64,000 nt of DNA from Methylobacterium gossipiicola (GTDB lineage Bacteria > Pseudomonadota > Alphaproteobacteria > Rhizobiales > Beijerinckiaceae), in contig NZ_FOPM01000007.1 in the NCBI RefSeq assembly GCF_900113485.1, positions 1 to 64,000 on the forward strand. Direction: 5' to 3'. Positions within the stretch are counted from its first letter, which is position 1. Every line of letters starts with the position of its first letter. A program made the translations under genes and the position numbers. Shown here one piece after another: positions 54,932 to 63,644 of this stretch. Under the pieces are notes generated by a model. The model was not told where the DNA came from, did no database searches, and worked only from the letters and a program-made list of their open reading frames with translations.

Positions 54932-54947
54932 TATAGCATCGGCTATA
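54932..54947. promoter_or_regulatory. MntR-type operator upstream of mntH
   Basis: TATAGCATCGGCTATA: inverted TATAGC / GCTATA hexamers around ATCG, 58 bp before the mntH start. It resembles known MntR boxes and the element in front of the adjacent porin. Confidence 0.65.
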
Positions 54948-55065
54948 ATGAAAATAAAAGGCTTCATTCGCCGGGCGTTGTCGCAGGCCGGTCGATGGCT
55001 TAGGGGCTGGGCCGATCCGCGCATGTCCCCGGGCCTGCCGACGCGACCGAGCACGAGCACCCCGC

Positions 55066-55980
55066 ATGAGCGCCCCCGCCCCACCGGATCTCGACGCCGC
55101 CCTCCCCCCCAGCGGCGAGACCGTGCGGCTGTCGCCCCTGATCCGGCGTCGCGTCTGCCCCAATGCCAGCCCGTTCACGGCGAGCGGCACCTGCACGTAC
55201 GTCGTCGGAACGGGCGCCGTCGCGGTGATCGATCCGGGGCCGGAGGCGTCCGATCACGTCGAGGCCCTGCTGGCCTCCCTGCCGGGCGAGCGGGTGACGG
55301 CGATCGTCGTCACCCACACCCACCGCGATCATTCGCCGGGGGCGCGCCTGCTCCAGGCCCGCACGGGGGCGCCCATCGTCGGCTGCGGCCCGCACCGTGC
55401 GGCCCGTGAACTGACGGAGGGCGAGTTTCCGCACCTCGACGCCAGCGCCGACCGGGCCCACGCGCCCGACCGGCTCATGCGGGAGGGCGACACGCTCGCG
55501 GGCGACGGCTGGACCCTGGTGGCTTTGGAGACGCCGGGCCACACCATGAACCACCTCGCCTTCGCGCTCCCCGAGGAAGCGGCCCTGTTCTCGGGCGATC
55601 ACGTCATGGCGTGGTCCACGAGTATCGTGGCGCCGCCCGACGGCTCCATGCGCGCCTATCTCGCGTCCCTCGACAAGCTGCGGGAGCGCGACGAGACGGT
55701 GTATTGGCCCGGGCACGGTGGCCCGGTGCGCGATCCGCGCCGGTTCGTGCGCGGCCTCGCCGCCCATCGCCGCCAGCGCGAGTCTTCGATCCGGGGCCGG
55801 ATCGAGGCGGGCGACCGCGATGTCCGCGCCATCGTGGCGGCGATCTACCAGGGCCTGAACCCGGCCCTGCACGGCGCCGCCGCCCTCTCGGTCTTCGCCC
55901 ATCTGGAGGATCTGGTGGAGCGCGGCGTGATCGTCAGCGACGGGCCGCCGCGCCTGGAGGGACGCTACGCGCCGGCATAG
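55066..55980 (+). CDS. MBL-fold metallo-hydrolase (LACTB2-like)
   Basis: 304 residues. Zinc site [11 protein letters not shown], then the later His in [13 protein letters not shown] and Asp in [11 protein letters not shown]; a C-terminal winged-helix-like part ([19 protein letters not shown]) is typical of LACTB2-type enzymes. Probable hydrolase or endoribonuclease, substrate unknown. Divergent from mntH. Confidence 0.92.
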   Translation: MSAPAPPDLDAALPPSGETVRLSPLIRRRVCPNASPFTASGTCTYVVGTGAVAVIDPGPEASDHVEALLASLPGERVTAIVVTHTHRDHSPGARLLQARTGAPIVGCGPHRAARELTEGEFPHLDASADRAHAPDRLMREGDTLAGDGWTLVALETPGHTMNHLAFALPEEAALFSGDHVMAWSTSIVAPPDGSMRAYLASLDKLRERDETVYWPGHGGPVRDPRRFVRGLAAHRRQRESSIRGRIEAGDRDVRAIVAAIYQGLNPALHGAAALSVFAHLEDLVERGVIVSDGPPRLEGRYAPA

Positions 55981-56073
55981 GTACAAAACTCTCGCGTGAA
56001 CCGAATGTTAGCGGTCTAGCATCCATGGTTGCATGACCGGTCGCCGATCGGGGTTGCGGCAGGGGACGATGCG

Positions 56074-56733
56074 GTGCCAGCGCGAGTCCATCAAAGACTG
56101 ATCGTTTCGGCGTTTCTCGCAATCTCGATGATCGCGTCGCCGTATGGGACCGGAGGCGTCCACGCTCAGGCGCAATTCGCCGGTGGCGTTGCGATCGTCG
56201 GGTCCGGAACGGATCCGAGACCCGATCCCCCGGAGAGCGAACAGGTCAATCCGTCGATCGACGGGGACCGCCAGGGATTGGCTTCCGCCTGGACCAACAA
56301 TTTCTGCCTTCGCTGGACCGATGGTTGCTCCACCTGCTCACGCAACGAGGTTTGGGAAGACGCAACCTGCCATCCCCATGACGACAGTGCGTGTCGACGC
56401 CGCTCTGTCCAGTGCAAGGTCGTCGACGAAGCCGTGCTCCACCTCTCGTGCTCGCGCTATTACAACGGCGTGAACTGGTGTGAGCCGACGTTCACCGACG
56501 ATGACGTGTCGGCGGGAATTTGCACGCGCCGCGCCATGGTGCCCGGTTCGTCCGGTTCGTCCGATTCGACGGACTTCTCATGCACCAAGGACTGGAGCTT
56601 CGAGGAACGCTGGTTCTGCTCGCCCGATACGCCAGAAGCAGCGCGGCACTTGTGTGAAGCCGATCGGATCAAGAAAGCGGCGGCCGGGCGCGCGGCTCGC
56701 CCGCAGATCAGCTTTCCGGGTTTGAGGCGGTAG
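56074..56733 (+). CDS. Cys-rich secreted orphan protein
   Basis: 219 residues from GTG 56074, supported by AGGGGA seven bases upstream. A signal peptide (RLIVSAFLAISMIASPYGTG) ends near HAQA. The mature region has more than a dozen Cys, with CLRWTDGCSTCSRNEVW, SCSRYYNGVNWC and RWFCSP segments, implying several disulfides. No family recognised. GC content is lower than its neighbours. The 3' end overlaps the convergent gene by 26 bp. Confidence 0.65.
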   Translation: MPARVHQRLIVSAFLAISMIASPYGTGGVHAQAQFAGGVAIVGSGTDPRPDPPESEQVNPSIDGDRQGLASAWTNNFCLRWTDGCSTCSRNEVWEDATCHPHDDSACRRRSVQCKVVDEAVLHLSCSRYYNGVNWCEPTFTDDDVSAGICTRRAMVPGSSGSSDSTDFSCTKDWSFEERWFCSPDTPEAARHLCEADRIKKAAAGRAARPQISFPGLRR

Positions 56734-57370
56734 GGGGCGACAGCGCGATCGGGCCGCCGTCCTGTCGATCCTTCGTCAGGCTCCCATTCCACTTATGTTC
56801 GGGATGCAAGGTCCGCAGCAAGGCGAGCAATCGGTCCTTCTCTTCCGCCGAGGATCGCCGGAGGAAAAGATCGAAATCCGCCTGATCCTTGTCCCTTTCA
56901 TACTTGGCCTTGAACAGCATGACGAGGGCCGGGGCGAGGTGCGGAATGCCGGTTCCGCCCCTCCGAACGGCCTCGGCGCGGGGTATCCGGATCGTCCGAT
57001 CGCGCTTGTAGATCCAAAGGTCCGGCGTTCCCGGCTCCAGCATCAGGTCCACGCGCCAGCACCCGTGTCGCCGGTCCGCCCCCCAGAGCTGCCAGACATC
57101 GTCCGGCAGGTTCGATGACGGGGGGAGAAATGCGAAGGCCCCGTCCTTGACGGTGAAGAAATCCAGCTCCGGCAGAAGCGCGCGGACAGCGTTTGCGTCC
57201 TCGCGAAGAGCGACGAACTCCAGGTCTTCGTGCGCGCGCGTGGCCTCGCCATGCCAAACGTCCAAGGCCCATCCGCCCGCGACGTACCAGGGCGAGGTCG
57301 CTTCCCGGAGGCGCTGGTGGAGTTCGTCGGGAGACCACGCATCCCAGGCATCGTCGTCGAGGGGGATCAT
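56708..57370 (-). CDS. nucleotidyltransferase-fold protein (aminoglycoside adenylyltransferase-like)
   Basis: 220 residues. WYVAGGWALDVWHGEATRAH followed by EDLEFV has the G-G-W-x-L-D and H-x-D-x-E metal-binding pattern of the MNT/LinB-type nucleotidyltransferase fold, and CWRVDLML fits the third acidic residue. Related enzymes adenylylate aminoglycosides or lincosamides, but many homologues in environmental bacteria have no resistance role. Substrate unproven. Confidence 0.75.
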   Translation of the reverse strand: MIPLDDDAWDAWSPDELHQRLREATSPWYVAGGWALDVWHGEATRAHEDLEFVALREDANAVRALLPELDFFTVKDGAFAFLPPSSNLPDDVWQLWGADRRHGCWRVDLMLEPGTPDLWIYKRDRTIRIPRAEAVRRGGTGIPHLAPALVMLFKAKYERDKDQADFDLFLRRSSAEEKDRLLALLRTLHPEHKWNGSLTKDRQDGGPIALSPPTASNPES

Positions 57371-57451
57371 CGCAAGATCCGCTGGACGCAGATGTGAAAG
57401 ATCAGACCGTGCAAGCGCCGCCGCGCCGGTCGGACCTTGCCCCCCAAAACG

Positions 57452-58231
57452 CTACTTCACCGCGATGGCGAGGTTGGCGACCTCGTCGAGATAGGCCCGG
57501 ATGCGGTCGGCGTTGGCGCCGAAATCGTGGCCGCCGAGGCGGGAGGCCGAGCGGACGTCGATGCGGGCGCCGTCGCCGCGCGGATGCACCCGGACGGTGA
57601 CGTCGTCGGCAAGGTTGAGGATGAGGCTCCGTGACACCGCCTCGATGCGGCCGTTGCCGATGCGGCCGCCGGGCCGGATCGCCTCGACGATCTGCCAGCG
57701 CCGGTTCACCGCCGCCTTGCGGGCGAGCTCGAAGGCCATGTCGGCGTCGAGGTCGAGGGTCAGGGGAGCGACCTGCGGATAGGCCGCGCGCTGGCCCGTC
57801 CGCGCCGGCGGGCCGGGCTCGGGGGTGTAGTGCCCGTCCCGCGCCGCGAAGGCCGCGCGCGAGCGCGAGAAGGCCGGTGGATTGTCGAGATCGGTGGACA
57901 CGTCCGTCAGCGCCGGCTGGCCGAGGGCCCGCAGGCCCACGAAGGCCGGGTAGGCGAGGAGCGCGCAGGCGAGGACCAGGCCGAGGACGGCCGCCCCGAG
58001 GCCGCGCGCGCCCTCGCGCCAGACCCGCACGAAGGCGAACAGGGCCAGCGCCACGGCGACGAGGGCCAGGGCCAGCCCCGCCCCGAGGGTGGCCAGGGCC
58101 GGGCCGGCCTCCGCGCGCGGATCGCGCACCAGCACCACGGCGAACAGGGTGACGAGGAGGGCGAGGACGGCCACCGTGCGGGCGAGTGGACCGGCGCGGG
58201 TCACGGGGTCCTCGAAGGGCAGACGACGCAT
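57452..58231 (-). CDS. DUF1499 membrane protein
   Basis: 259 residues from ATG 58231. Three membrane helices in the first 100 residues, then a periplasmic DUF1499 domain: TDLDNPPAF, AYPQVAPLTLDLDADMAFEL, RIEAVSRSLILNLADDVTVR and DVRSASRLGGHDFGANADRI. Widespread in Rhizobiales; function unknown. Confidence 0.9.
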   Translation of the reverse strand: MRRLPFEDPVTRAGPLARTVAVLALLVTLFAVVLVRDPRAEAGPALATLGAGLALALVAVALALFAFVRVWREGARGLGAAVLGLVLACALLAYPAFVGLRALGQPALTDVSTDLDNPPAFSRSRAAFAARDGHYTPEPGPPARTGQRAAYPQVAPLTLDLDADMAFELARKAAVNRRWQIVEAIRPGGRIGNGRIEAVSRSLILNLADDVTVRVHPRGDGARIDVRSASRLGGHDFGANADRIRAYLDEVANLAIAVK

Positions 58232-58374
58232 GGGCTTTAAGGACGATCCCTGTCGGGCAGGCTGCCCATGGCCGTGCGGGGCGCCCCCGGCGGACGCCCG
58301 AGCTTTACCGGGCGCGGGCACGGCGCGCCACCCGTGCTTACGCCGCGCCGGGGTTCTGCTATAGCGGCAGGATC

Positions 58375-58866
58375 ATGAGCGTGACCGCCCCCGACCGATC
58401 CGAGGCGAGGCTGCCCGAGGCCGAGGGCTCGGACCCGCTCCGGGTCTGGTTCCGCTTCATCCGCCTCAACCGCCGCGTCACCGCCGCCATGGCCGGCGAA
58501 TTGCGGGGGCTCGGCCTGTCGATTCCGCAATTCGATGCCCTCTCGACCCTCACCGAGCGCGAAGGGCTGACCCAGCAGGACCTCGCGGCCCGGCTCTACG
58601 TCACGAAGGGCAACGTTTCGGGGTTGGTCGACCGCCTCGTGGAGGCCGGCTGGGTCGAGCGCCGGGCGATTCCCGGGGATCGGCGCTCCCACGCCCTGCA
58701 CCTCACTCCCGCCGGCACCGCCCTTGCCGCGCGCGGCATCGCGGCGCAGAAAGCCTACGTCACCCGCACCCTCGGCCGCCTCGCCCCCGAGGATATTGCG
58801 GCGTTCGAGGGTTTGGTGCAGCGCTGGCGGGACGTGGCGCGGGCGGATGCGGACGACGTGGCCTGA
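58375..58866 (+). CDS. MarR-family regulator
   Basis: 163 residues. Winged helix with PQFDALSTLTEREGLTQQDL, recognition helix YVTKGNVSGLVDRLVEAGWV, wing RRAIPGDRRSHALHLTPAG and a C-terminal dimerisation helix. Classic MarR architecture. Located 143 bp from the divergent DUF1499 gene, a possible target. Confidence 0.92.
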   Translation: MSVTAPDRSEARLPEAEGSDPLRVWFRFIRLNRRVTAAMAGELRGLGLSIPQFDALSTLTEREGLTQQDLAARLYVTKGNVSGLVDRLVEAGWVERRAIPGDRRSHALHLTPAGTALAARGIAAQKAYVTRTLGRLAPEDIAAFEGLVQRWRDVARADADDVA

Positions 58867-58981
58867 GGGCCGGGAACGACGACGCTTAACCGGGCGCGAA
58901 CCATGCCGAGCCGTCGGCGCGCCCGCGTAATGAATTCGGTGACCGTGGTCCTGTAGTTTCTCGCCCAGGACAGGCAGAGAC

Positions 58982-60145
58982 ATGCAAATCGATCTCCAGA
59001 CCCTCTGGTATTTGACCGTCGGAACGCTGACCGTGTCGGCGTTGCTTCTCCTCTGGGAGCGGCAGGCGCATCCGGGGCGCGCCGACGTGCTCGCAATTCT
59101 GTCCGGGGGGTTGTTGGCGTTCATTCTCGGCTGCATCGTCGCGATGAATCGAAGCCGGTTTCCCATGACCCTCGGCATGGGAGCCACCAACGTCCTGATG
59201 ATGTCGGGCTATCTTCTGGTCCTCAACGCCGCGGCCGGACTCGATGGCCGGCGCCACGTCCGCGCATCGGCCGTGGCCCTCGGCGTCATCGCCGTCGTCT
59301 GGGTGGTCCTGGGCACGCAGGCCCCGGCCGCGTTCTGGAACCATGTCGCGGCCCTGCCCATCGCCCTCGCCAGCGGCCTGACGGCGTGGACGCTCCTGCG
59401 CAGCCGCGCGGTCCAGGGACTTCGCTCCCGGCCCCTCGCCGTCGCGATCTCGGGCGCCCACGCCATGTTCTACCTCGGCCGCGCCTTCCTCTCCCCCGTC
59501 CTGGCCCAGTGGTACGGGCCGGACATGCTGTCCGCCATCGCCAAGGCGACGATGACCGAGGCCGTCTTGTATTCGGTGGCGATGCCGATGTCGTTTCTCG
59601 CGCTCGTCCGCGAGGAGGAGAAGCGGCAACTCCTGCGCCTGTCGCAGACCGATCAATTGACCGGGCTCGCGAACCGGCACGCCCTTTTCTCGCAGGGCAA
59701 CCGCATCCTCGCGGATCGGGCCGGCCGACCCGTGTCCCTCCTCGCCTTCGACCTCGATCACTTCAAGGCGATCAACGATCGCCATGGCCATGCCGTCGGC
59801 GACGACATCCTGGCGCTGTTCGCGCGGATCCTGCGCGACGAGGCGGGAGCGGACGCCCTGCCGGTGCGGCTGGGGGGCGAGGAGTTCGCCGCCCTCCTGC
59901 CGGATTGCGACGCCGAGGAAGCGCTCCGCCGCGCCTCCGGGATCGCCAGCCTTTTCGCGGCCGCCGCCGTCCGGTCGGACGGTCCCGGCATCCGCGCCAC
60001 CGTCAGTATCGGCCTCGCGGCCCCCGATTGCCGCGACCTCTCCGGGATGCTCGCGAGCGCCGACGGCGCCCTGTATCGGGCCAAGCGCCTCGGCCGGAAC
60101 CGCATCGAGAGCGCGCAGCCGAATCGGGTGTCGGCCGCGGCCTAG
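58982..60145 (+). CDS. membrane diguanylate cyclase (GGDEF)
   Basis: 387 residues. Residues 1-210 hold six hydrophobic helices of an unclassified membrane sensor. The C-terminal GGDEF domain runs from DQLTGLANRHALF through FDLDHFKAINDRHGHAVGDD to the active site RLGGEEFAALL (GGEEF, catalytically competent) and SIGLA. The inhibitory I-site RxxD is missing (ADAL at that place), so product feedback is not expected. Makes cyclic di-GMP. Confidence 0.93.
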   Translation: MQIDLQTLWYLTVGTLTVSALLLLWERQAHPGRADVLAILSGGLLAFILGCIVAMNRSRFPMTLGMGATNVLMMSGYLLVLNAAAGLDGRRHVRASAVALGVIAVVWVVLGTQAPAAFWNHVAALPIALASGLTAWTLLRSRAVQGLRSRPLAVAISGAHAMFYLGRAFLSPVLAQWYGPDMLSAIAKATMTEAVLYSVAMPMSFLALVREEEKRQLLRLSQTDQLTGLANRHALFSQGNRILADRAGRPVSLLAFDLDHFKAINDRHGHAVGDDILALFARILRDEAGADALPVRLGGEEFAALLPDCDAEEALRRASGIASLFAAAAVRSDGPGIRATVSIGLAAPDCRDLSGMLASADGALYRAKRLGRNRIESAQPNRVSAAA

Positions 60146-60254
60146 TGCTGTGACGCAATCACTTCGTTCCTGCGCCAGAGCACGAGGCTTTTGTTTTGGC
60201 ATCAATTTTCCCAGACACGGCTGAAGCCCCCGTCTGGATCGATGCACGAGACCC

Positions 60255-61007
60255 CTAACGGGACGATGCCCCCGTGGGGGCCGACGGGCCGTCGATCTCG
60301 GCGAGTAGGGCCGGCAGGTCGTGGATCGAGCCGATGACGTGGTCCGCCTCCTCCCGCATCACCGCGCGGGCCCCCTCCCCCGACGGTCCGCTGAGGACCG
60401 CGATGGCAACGGCCCCGGCGGCCCGCGCCGCGCCGGTATCGGCGGTCGTGTCACCCACCAGGGCGATGCGGTGCGGAGGCACGCCGAGGCGGTCGGCGAA
60501 GGCCAGGACCATGCCGGGGCCGGGCTTGGCGCCGTGGCCGGAATCGTAGCCCGCGATGAAGTCGAGATGCGGGGTCAGGCCGAGGCGGTCGGCCTGGGCG
60601 CGGGCCGAGGCTTCCGCGTCGTTGGTGGCGATCCCGAGGGTGTAGCCCGCCCCGCGTAAGGCGGCGGCGAGGTCGGCCGGGGCGCCGATGGGGTGGAGCG
60701 TGCGCAGGGCCGCCGCCCGGAACAGCCGGTCCATCTCGCCATAGAGGTCCGGCCCGGCGGGGCGGTCGAGGGCCTCGGCCCAGAGCGGCCCGTAGACCGA
60801 GGAGGCGCCGGCCAGCAGCGGCGAGGTCGGCAGGAAGCGCCGCTCGGCCTCGACGTAGTGGCTCACCCGCATCAGCCGCTCGAACCGCGCGCGGTCGCCG
60901 CCCGCCAGGGTGGTCATCACCGCATGGGCCGCCGGCCCCCAGGTGCGGTCGAAATCGATGAGCGTCCCATCCTTGTCGAACAGGAGGCCGCTGAGACGGT
61001 TGTTCAT
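60255..61007 (-). CDS. HAD-family phosphatase (phosphoglycolate phosphatase-like)
   Basis: 250 residues from ATG 61007. HAD motif I LLFDKDGTLIDFD, motif II in LGIATNDAEASA, Lys motif in GAKPGPGMVLAF and motif IV VGDTTADTGAARAAG. A helical cap is inserted after motif I (type C1). Probably acts on phosphoglycolate or other small phosphates. It starts 2 bp after the stop of the YkgJ-family gene, so translation is coupled. Confidence 0.92.
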   Translation of the reverse strand: MNNRLSGLLFDKDGTLIDFDRTWGPAAHAVMTTLAGGDRARFERLMRVSHYVEAERRFLPTSPLLAGASSVYGPLWAEALDRPAGPDLYGEMDRLFRAAALRTLHPIGAPADLAAALRGAGYTLGIATNDAEASARAQADRLGLTPHLDFIAGYDSGHGAKPGPGMVLAFADRLGVPPHRIALVGDTTADTGAARAAGAVAIAVLSGPSGEGARAVMREEADHVIGSIHDLPALLAEIDGPSAPTGASSR

Positions 61008-61009
61008 GC

Positions 61010-61564
61010 TCAAGCCGCCGCCGGTATCTTCTCGACCTCGACGACGGGTCCCGTGGCCGTCATCCGCTCGCGGGCCACCAGCCGGTCGCCGGGTTCGAAC
61101 ACGCCGAGGTTCACGTCGCGGTCGGGCAGCACCACCGTGGTGATCTTGTTGAGGTGAACGAGGACGTGGCGCTTCTGCGGCAGCGACGACACCGCCCAGC
61201 GCTTCAACTGAGCGTAATACGGCTCCCGCCGCCACGCATTGGGCTGGCCCGGATCGACCTGCACGTTCATGTGGCGCGAGACCGGATCGAGGCTGAGCAC
61301 CATCTTGGCGCGGTCGGGCTTCCATTCGGGTCCGAGCCAGGCTTCCGTCATCCAGAGGCAGTGAAAGGCGCGGCAATGGTCGGGCCGGGTTTCGTGGATG
61401 GCGCATCCCCTGCCTTGCTTCGTGTGCCGGCACCATTGCCCGGCGGTGCTCTCCACGGCCGGGACGTCGTAGACCTTGCAGCACAGGGTGCAGGACCCGC
61501 AGGCCCGGCCGGGGGCCGGCATCGCGACGACGCTCGCGGGATCGAGGGTGGTGGGCGAGAGCAT
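61010..61564 (-). CDS. YkgJ-type Cys-cluster protein
   Basis: 184 residues. The N-terminal half has CGSCTLCCKVYDV, WCRHTKQGRGCAIHETRPDH and CRAFHCLW, the eight-Cys YkgJ pattern thought to bind Fe-S or zinc. The C-terminal half is beta-rich and unassigned. Co-transcribed with the HAD phosphatase. Confidence 0.9.
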   Translation of the reverse strand: MLSPTTLDPASVVAMPAPGRACGSCTLCCKVYDVPAVESTAGQWCRHTKQGRGCAIHETRPDHCRAFHCLWMTEAWLGPEWKPDRAKMVLSLDPVSRHMNVQVDPGQPNAWRREPYYAQLKRWAVSSLPQKRHVLVHLNKITTVVLPDRDVNLGVFEPGDRLVARERMTATGPVVEVEKIPAAA

Positions 61565-61668
61565 GGCGGGGTCCGGTTGCGAGCGGTGGGTTTCTGCCCG
61601 GGCATCGGGCCGTTAGTGTGGCCGCCTCGGCGAGCCGGCGCGGCCCGCTTCACGGAACGGACATTCGG

Positions 61669-63066
61669 ATGCTCTCGAACCTGGCGGCCCGCGACGTCGA
61701 GACCCTGATCCACCCCTACACCAACCTCGCGACGTTTCGCGAGACCGGCTCCCTCGTACTGGAGCGCGGCCACGGCGTCTGGGTCTACGACAGCGACGGC
61801 CGCCCCTACCTGGAGGGCATGGCGGGGCTGTGGTGCACGGCGCTGGGCTATTCCAACGAGGAGCTGGTGGAGGCGGCGCGCGAGCAGATGTCCCGCCTGC
61901 CGTTCACCCACCTGTTCTCGGGCCGCAGCCACGACCCGGCCATCGAGCTCGCCGAGACCCTCAAGGAACTGATGCCGGTCCCAACCTCGAAGATCTTTTT
62001 CACCTCCTCGGGGTCGGAGGCCAACGACACCCAGGTGAAGCTCACCTGGTACCTCAACAACGCGCTCGGCCGGCCAACGAAGAAGAAGATCATCTGCCAC
62101 CGCAAGGGCTATCACGGCGTCACGGTGGCCACCGCTTCCATGACCGGCCTGCCCGCCAACCACGCCGATTGGGACCTGCCCCTGCCGGGCTTCCTCCACA
62201 CGGGGTGCCCGCACCATTATCGGTTCGGGGAAGCGGGTGAGACGGAAGGTGCGTTCGCCGCGCGCCTCGCCGACGAACTCGACGCCCTGATCCAGCGCGA
62301 GGGACCCGACACCGTGGCGGCCTTCGTGGCCGAGCCGATCCTCGGGGCCGGCGGGGCCATCGTGCCGCCGGCGGGGTATTACGCGGGGATCCAGGCGGTT
62401 CTGGAGCGTTACGACGTGCGCTTCATCGCCGACGAGGTGATCTGCGGCTTCGGGCGGCTCGGCACCTGGTTCGGCGCCGAGGCCATGGGGATGCGCCCCG
62501 ACAGCCTCACCTTCGCCAAGGCCCTGACCTCGGGCTACATGCCGCTCGGCGGCATCTCTATCGACGAGCCCCTCTACCGGGAGATGGTGTCGCAGAGCGC
62601 CAAGCTCGGCACCTTCGGGCACGGCACCACCTATTCCGGGCACCCCGTCGCCTGCGCCGTGGCGCTGAAGACCATCGCGATCTACCGGCGGGACGGGATC
62701 GTGGAAGGCGTTGCCGCCAAGGCCCCGCACTTCCAGGCCCGTCTCTCGGCCCTGGCCGATCACCCCATCGTCGGCGAGGCCCGGGGCGTCGGGCTCATCG
62801 GCGGCATCGAGATCGTGGCCTGCAAGCGCACCAAGCGCCAATACGATCCCAAGGCCGGTGTGGCCGCCCGCTGCGTCGCCTTCGCGCAGGCGGAAGGGCT
62901 GATCGTGCGCTTCCTCGCGGGGGACCGCATCGCCGTGTGCCCGCCCCTCGTCATCGCGCCCGCCGAGATCGACACCCTGTTCGACCGCCTCGGCCGGGCG
63001 TTGGACCGCACCCGGGCCTGGATCGCCGCCGAGGGCCTGGCGCCCGTGACGCCCCAGGGGGCCTGA
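61669..63066 (+). CDS. class III (omega) aminotransferase
   Basis: 465 residues from ATG 61669. PLP enzyme of fold type I: GMAGLWCTALGYSNEELVEA, phosphate-binding TSSGSEANDT, FIADEVICGFGRLG with the Asp to the pyridine N, PLP Lys in TFAKALTSGYMPLGG and HGTTYSGHPVACA. The group includes beta-alanine:pyruvate and other omega-amino acid or amine:pyruvate transaminases; exact substrate undetermined. Confidence 0.94.
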   Translation: MLSNLAARDVETLIHPYTNLATFRETGSLVLERGHGVWVYDSDGRPYLEGMAGLWCTALGYSNEELVEAAREQMSRLPFTHLFSGRSHDPAIELAETLKELMPVPTSKIFFTSSGSEANDTQVKLTWYLNNALGRPTKKKIICHRKGYHGVTVATASMTGLPANHADWDLPLPGFLHTGCPHHYRFGEAGETEGAFAARLADELDALIQREGPDTVAAFVAEPILGAGGAIVPPAGYYAGIQAVLERYDVRFIADEVICGFGRLGTWFGAEAMGMRPDSLTFAKALTSGYMPLGGISIDEPLYREMVSQSAKLGTFGHGTTYSGHPVACAVALKTIAIYRRDGIVEGVAAKAPHFQARLSALADHPIVGEARGVGLIGGIEIVACKRTKRQYDPKAGVAARCVAFAQAEGLIVRFLAGDRIAVCPPLVIAPAEIDTLFDRLGRALDRTRAWIAAEGLAPVTPQGA

Positions 63067-63338
63067 CACGGTGCCCCATCGGCAACGGGGAATTTGTATT
63101 CAGCTTCGACCGCATTGCGGGGAACGTTATTGCATCGCCGCAACAACGATCACGAATTCGTTGGTTCACGAAGGATGATGAGAAAGAGGGCTGCCGTCAT
63201 TTGAGGCAAGGGCAGAGCCTTAAGCTTCCGTTCATGTGACGGCTATCTTTATAGATCCCGAGATGCTCGCAAGGCGTCCGGGATGAGCCGAACGGCGCCT
63301 GGACGCGGCGCGCGGGCGCAAGTCAGGACATCCGTTTC

Positions 63339-63548
63339 ATGTACGCCGTCGATCAGAACCCGAGCGCCGCCCCGGAGCGCCGTTCCCCCTCCTCCGCCCG
63401 CGCGGCCGACGGGTTCCGGCCCGTGGCCCTGCCGGCCCTGGCCGCCGCCGTCCTGGTCTCGGCGGTGGCGACCAAGACCAAGGCCGCCCGGGCCAAGGCG
63501 GCCCGGCTGGCGCAGCGGTTCGAGCACGAGGACGCGCCGCAGCTCTGA
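63339..63548 (+). CDS. small membrane protein (69 aa)
   Basis: ATG 63339 with AGGACA about ten bases upstream. A short hydrophobic helix (PVALPALAAAVLVSAVA) is followed by a Lys/Ala-rich tail (KAARAKAARLAQRFEH). No family recognised. Confidence 0.5.
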   Translation: MYAVDQNPSAAPERRSPSSARAADGFRPVALPALAAAVLVSAVATKTKAARAKAARLAQRFEHEDAPQL

Positions 63549-63644
63549 TCGCCGACGGGCGGGCCGCGCCGGCTCGCCGGTCGTCAATTCGTCACCATTG
63601 GCGCGGAGGGAGACGGTCCGGACCGTAACCCGAAGGCGCCCGCG

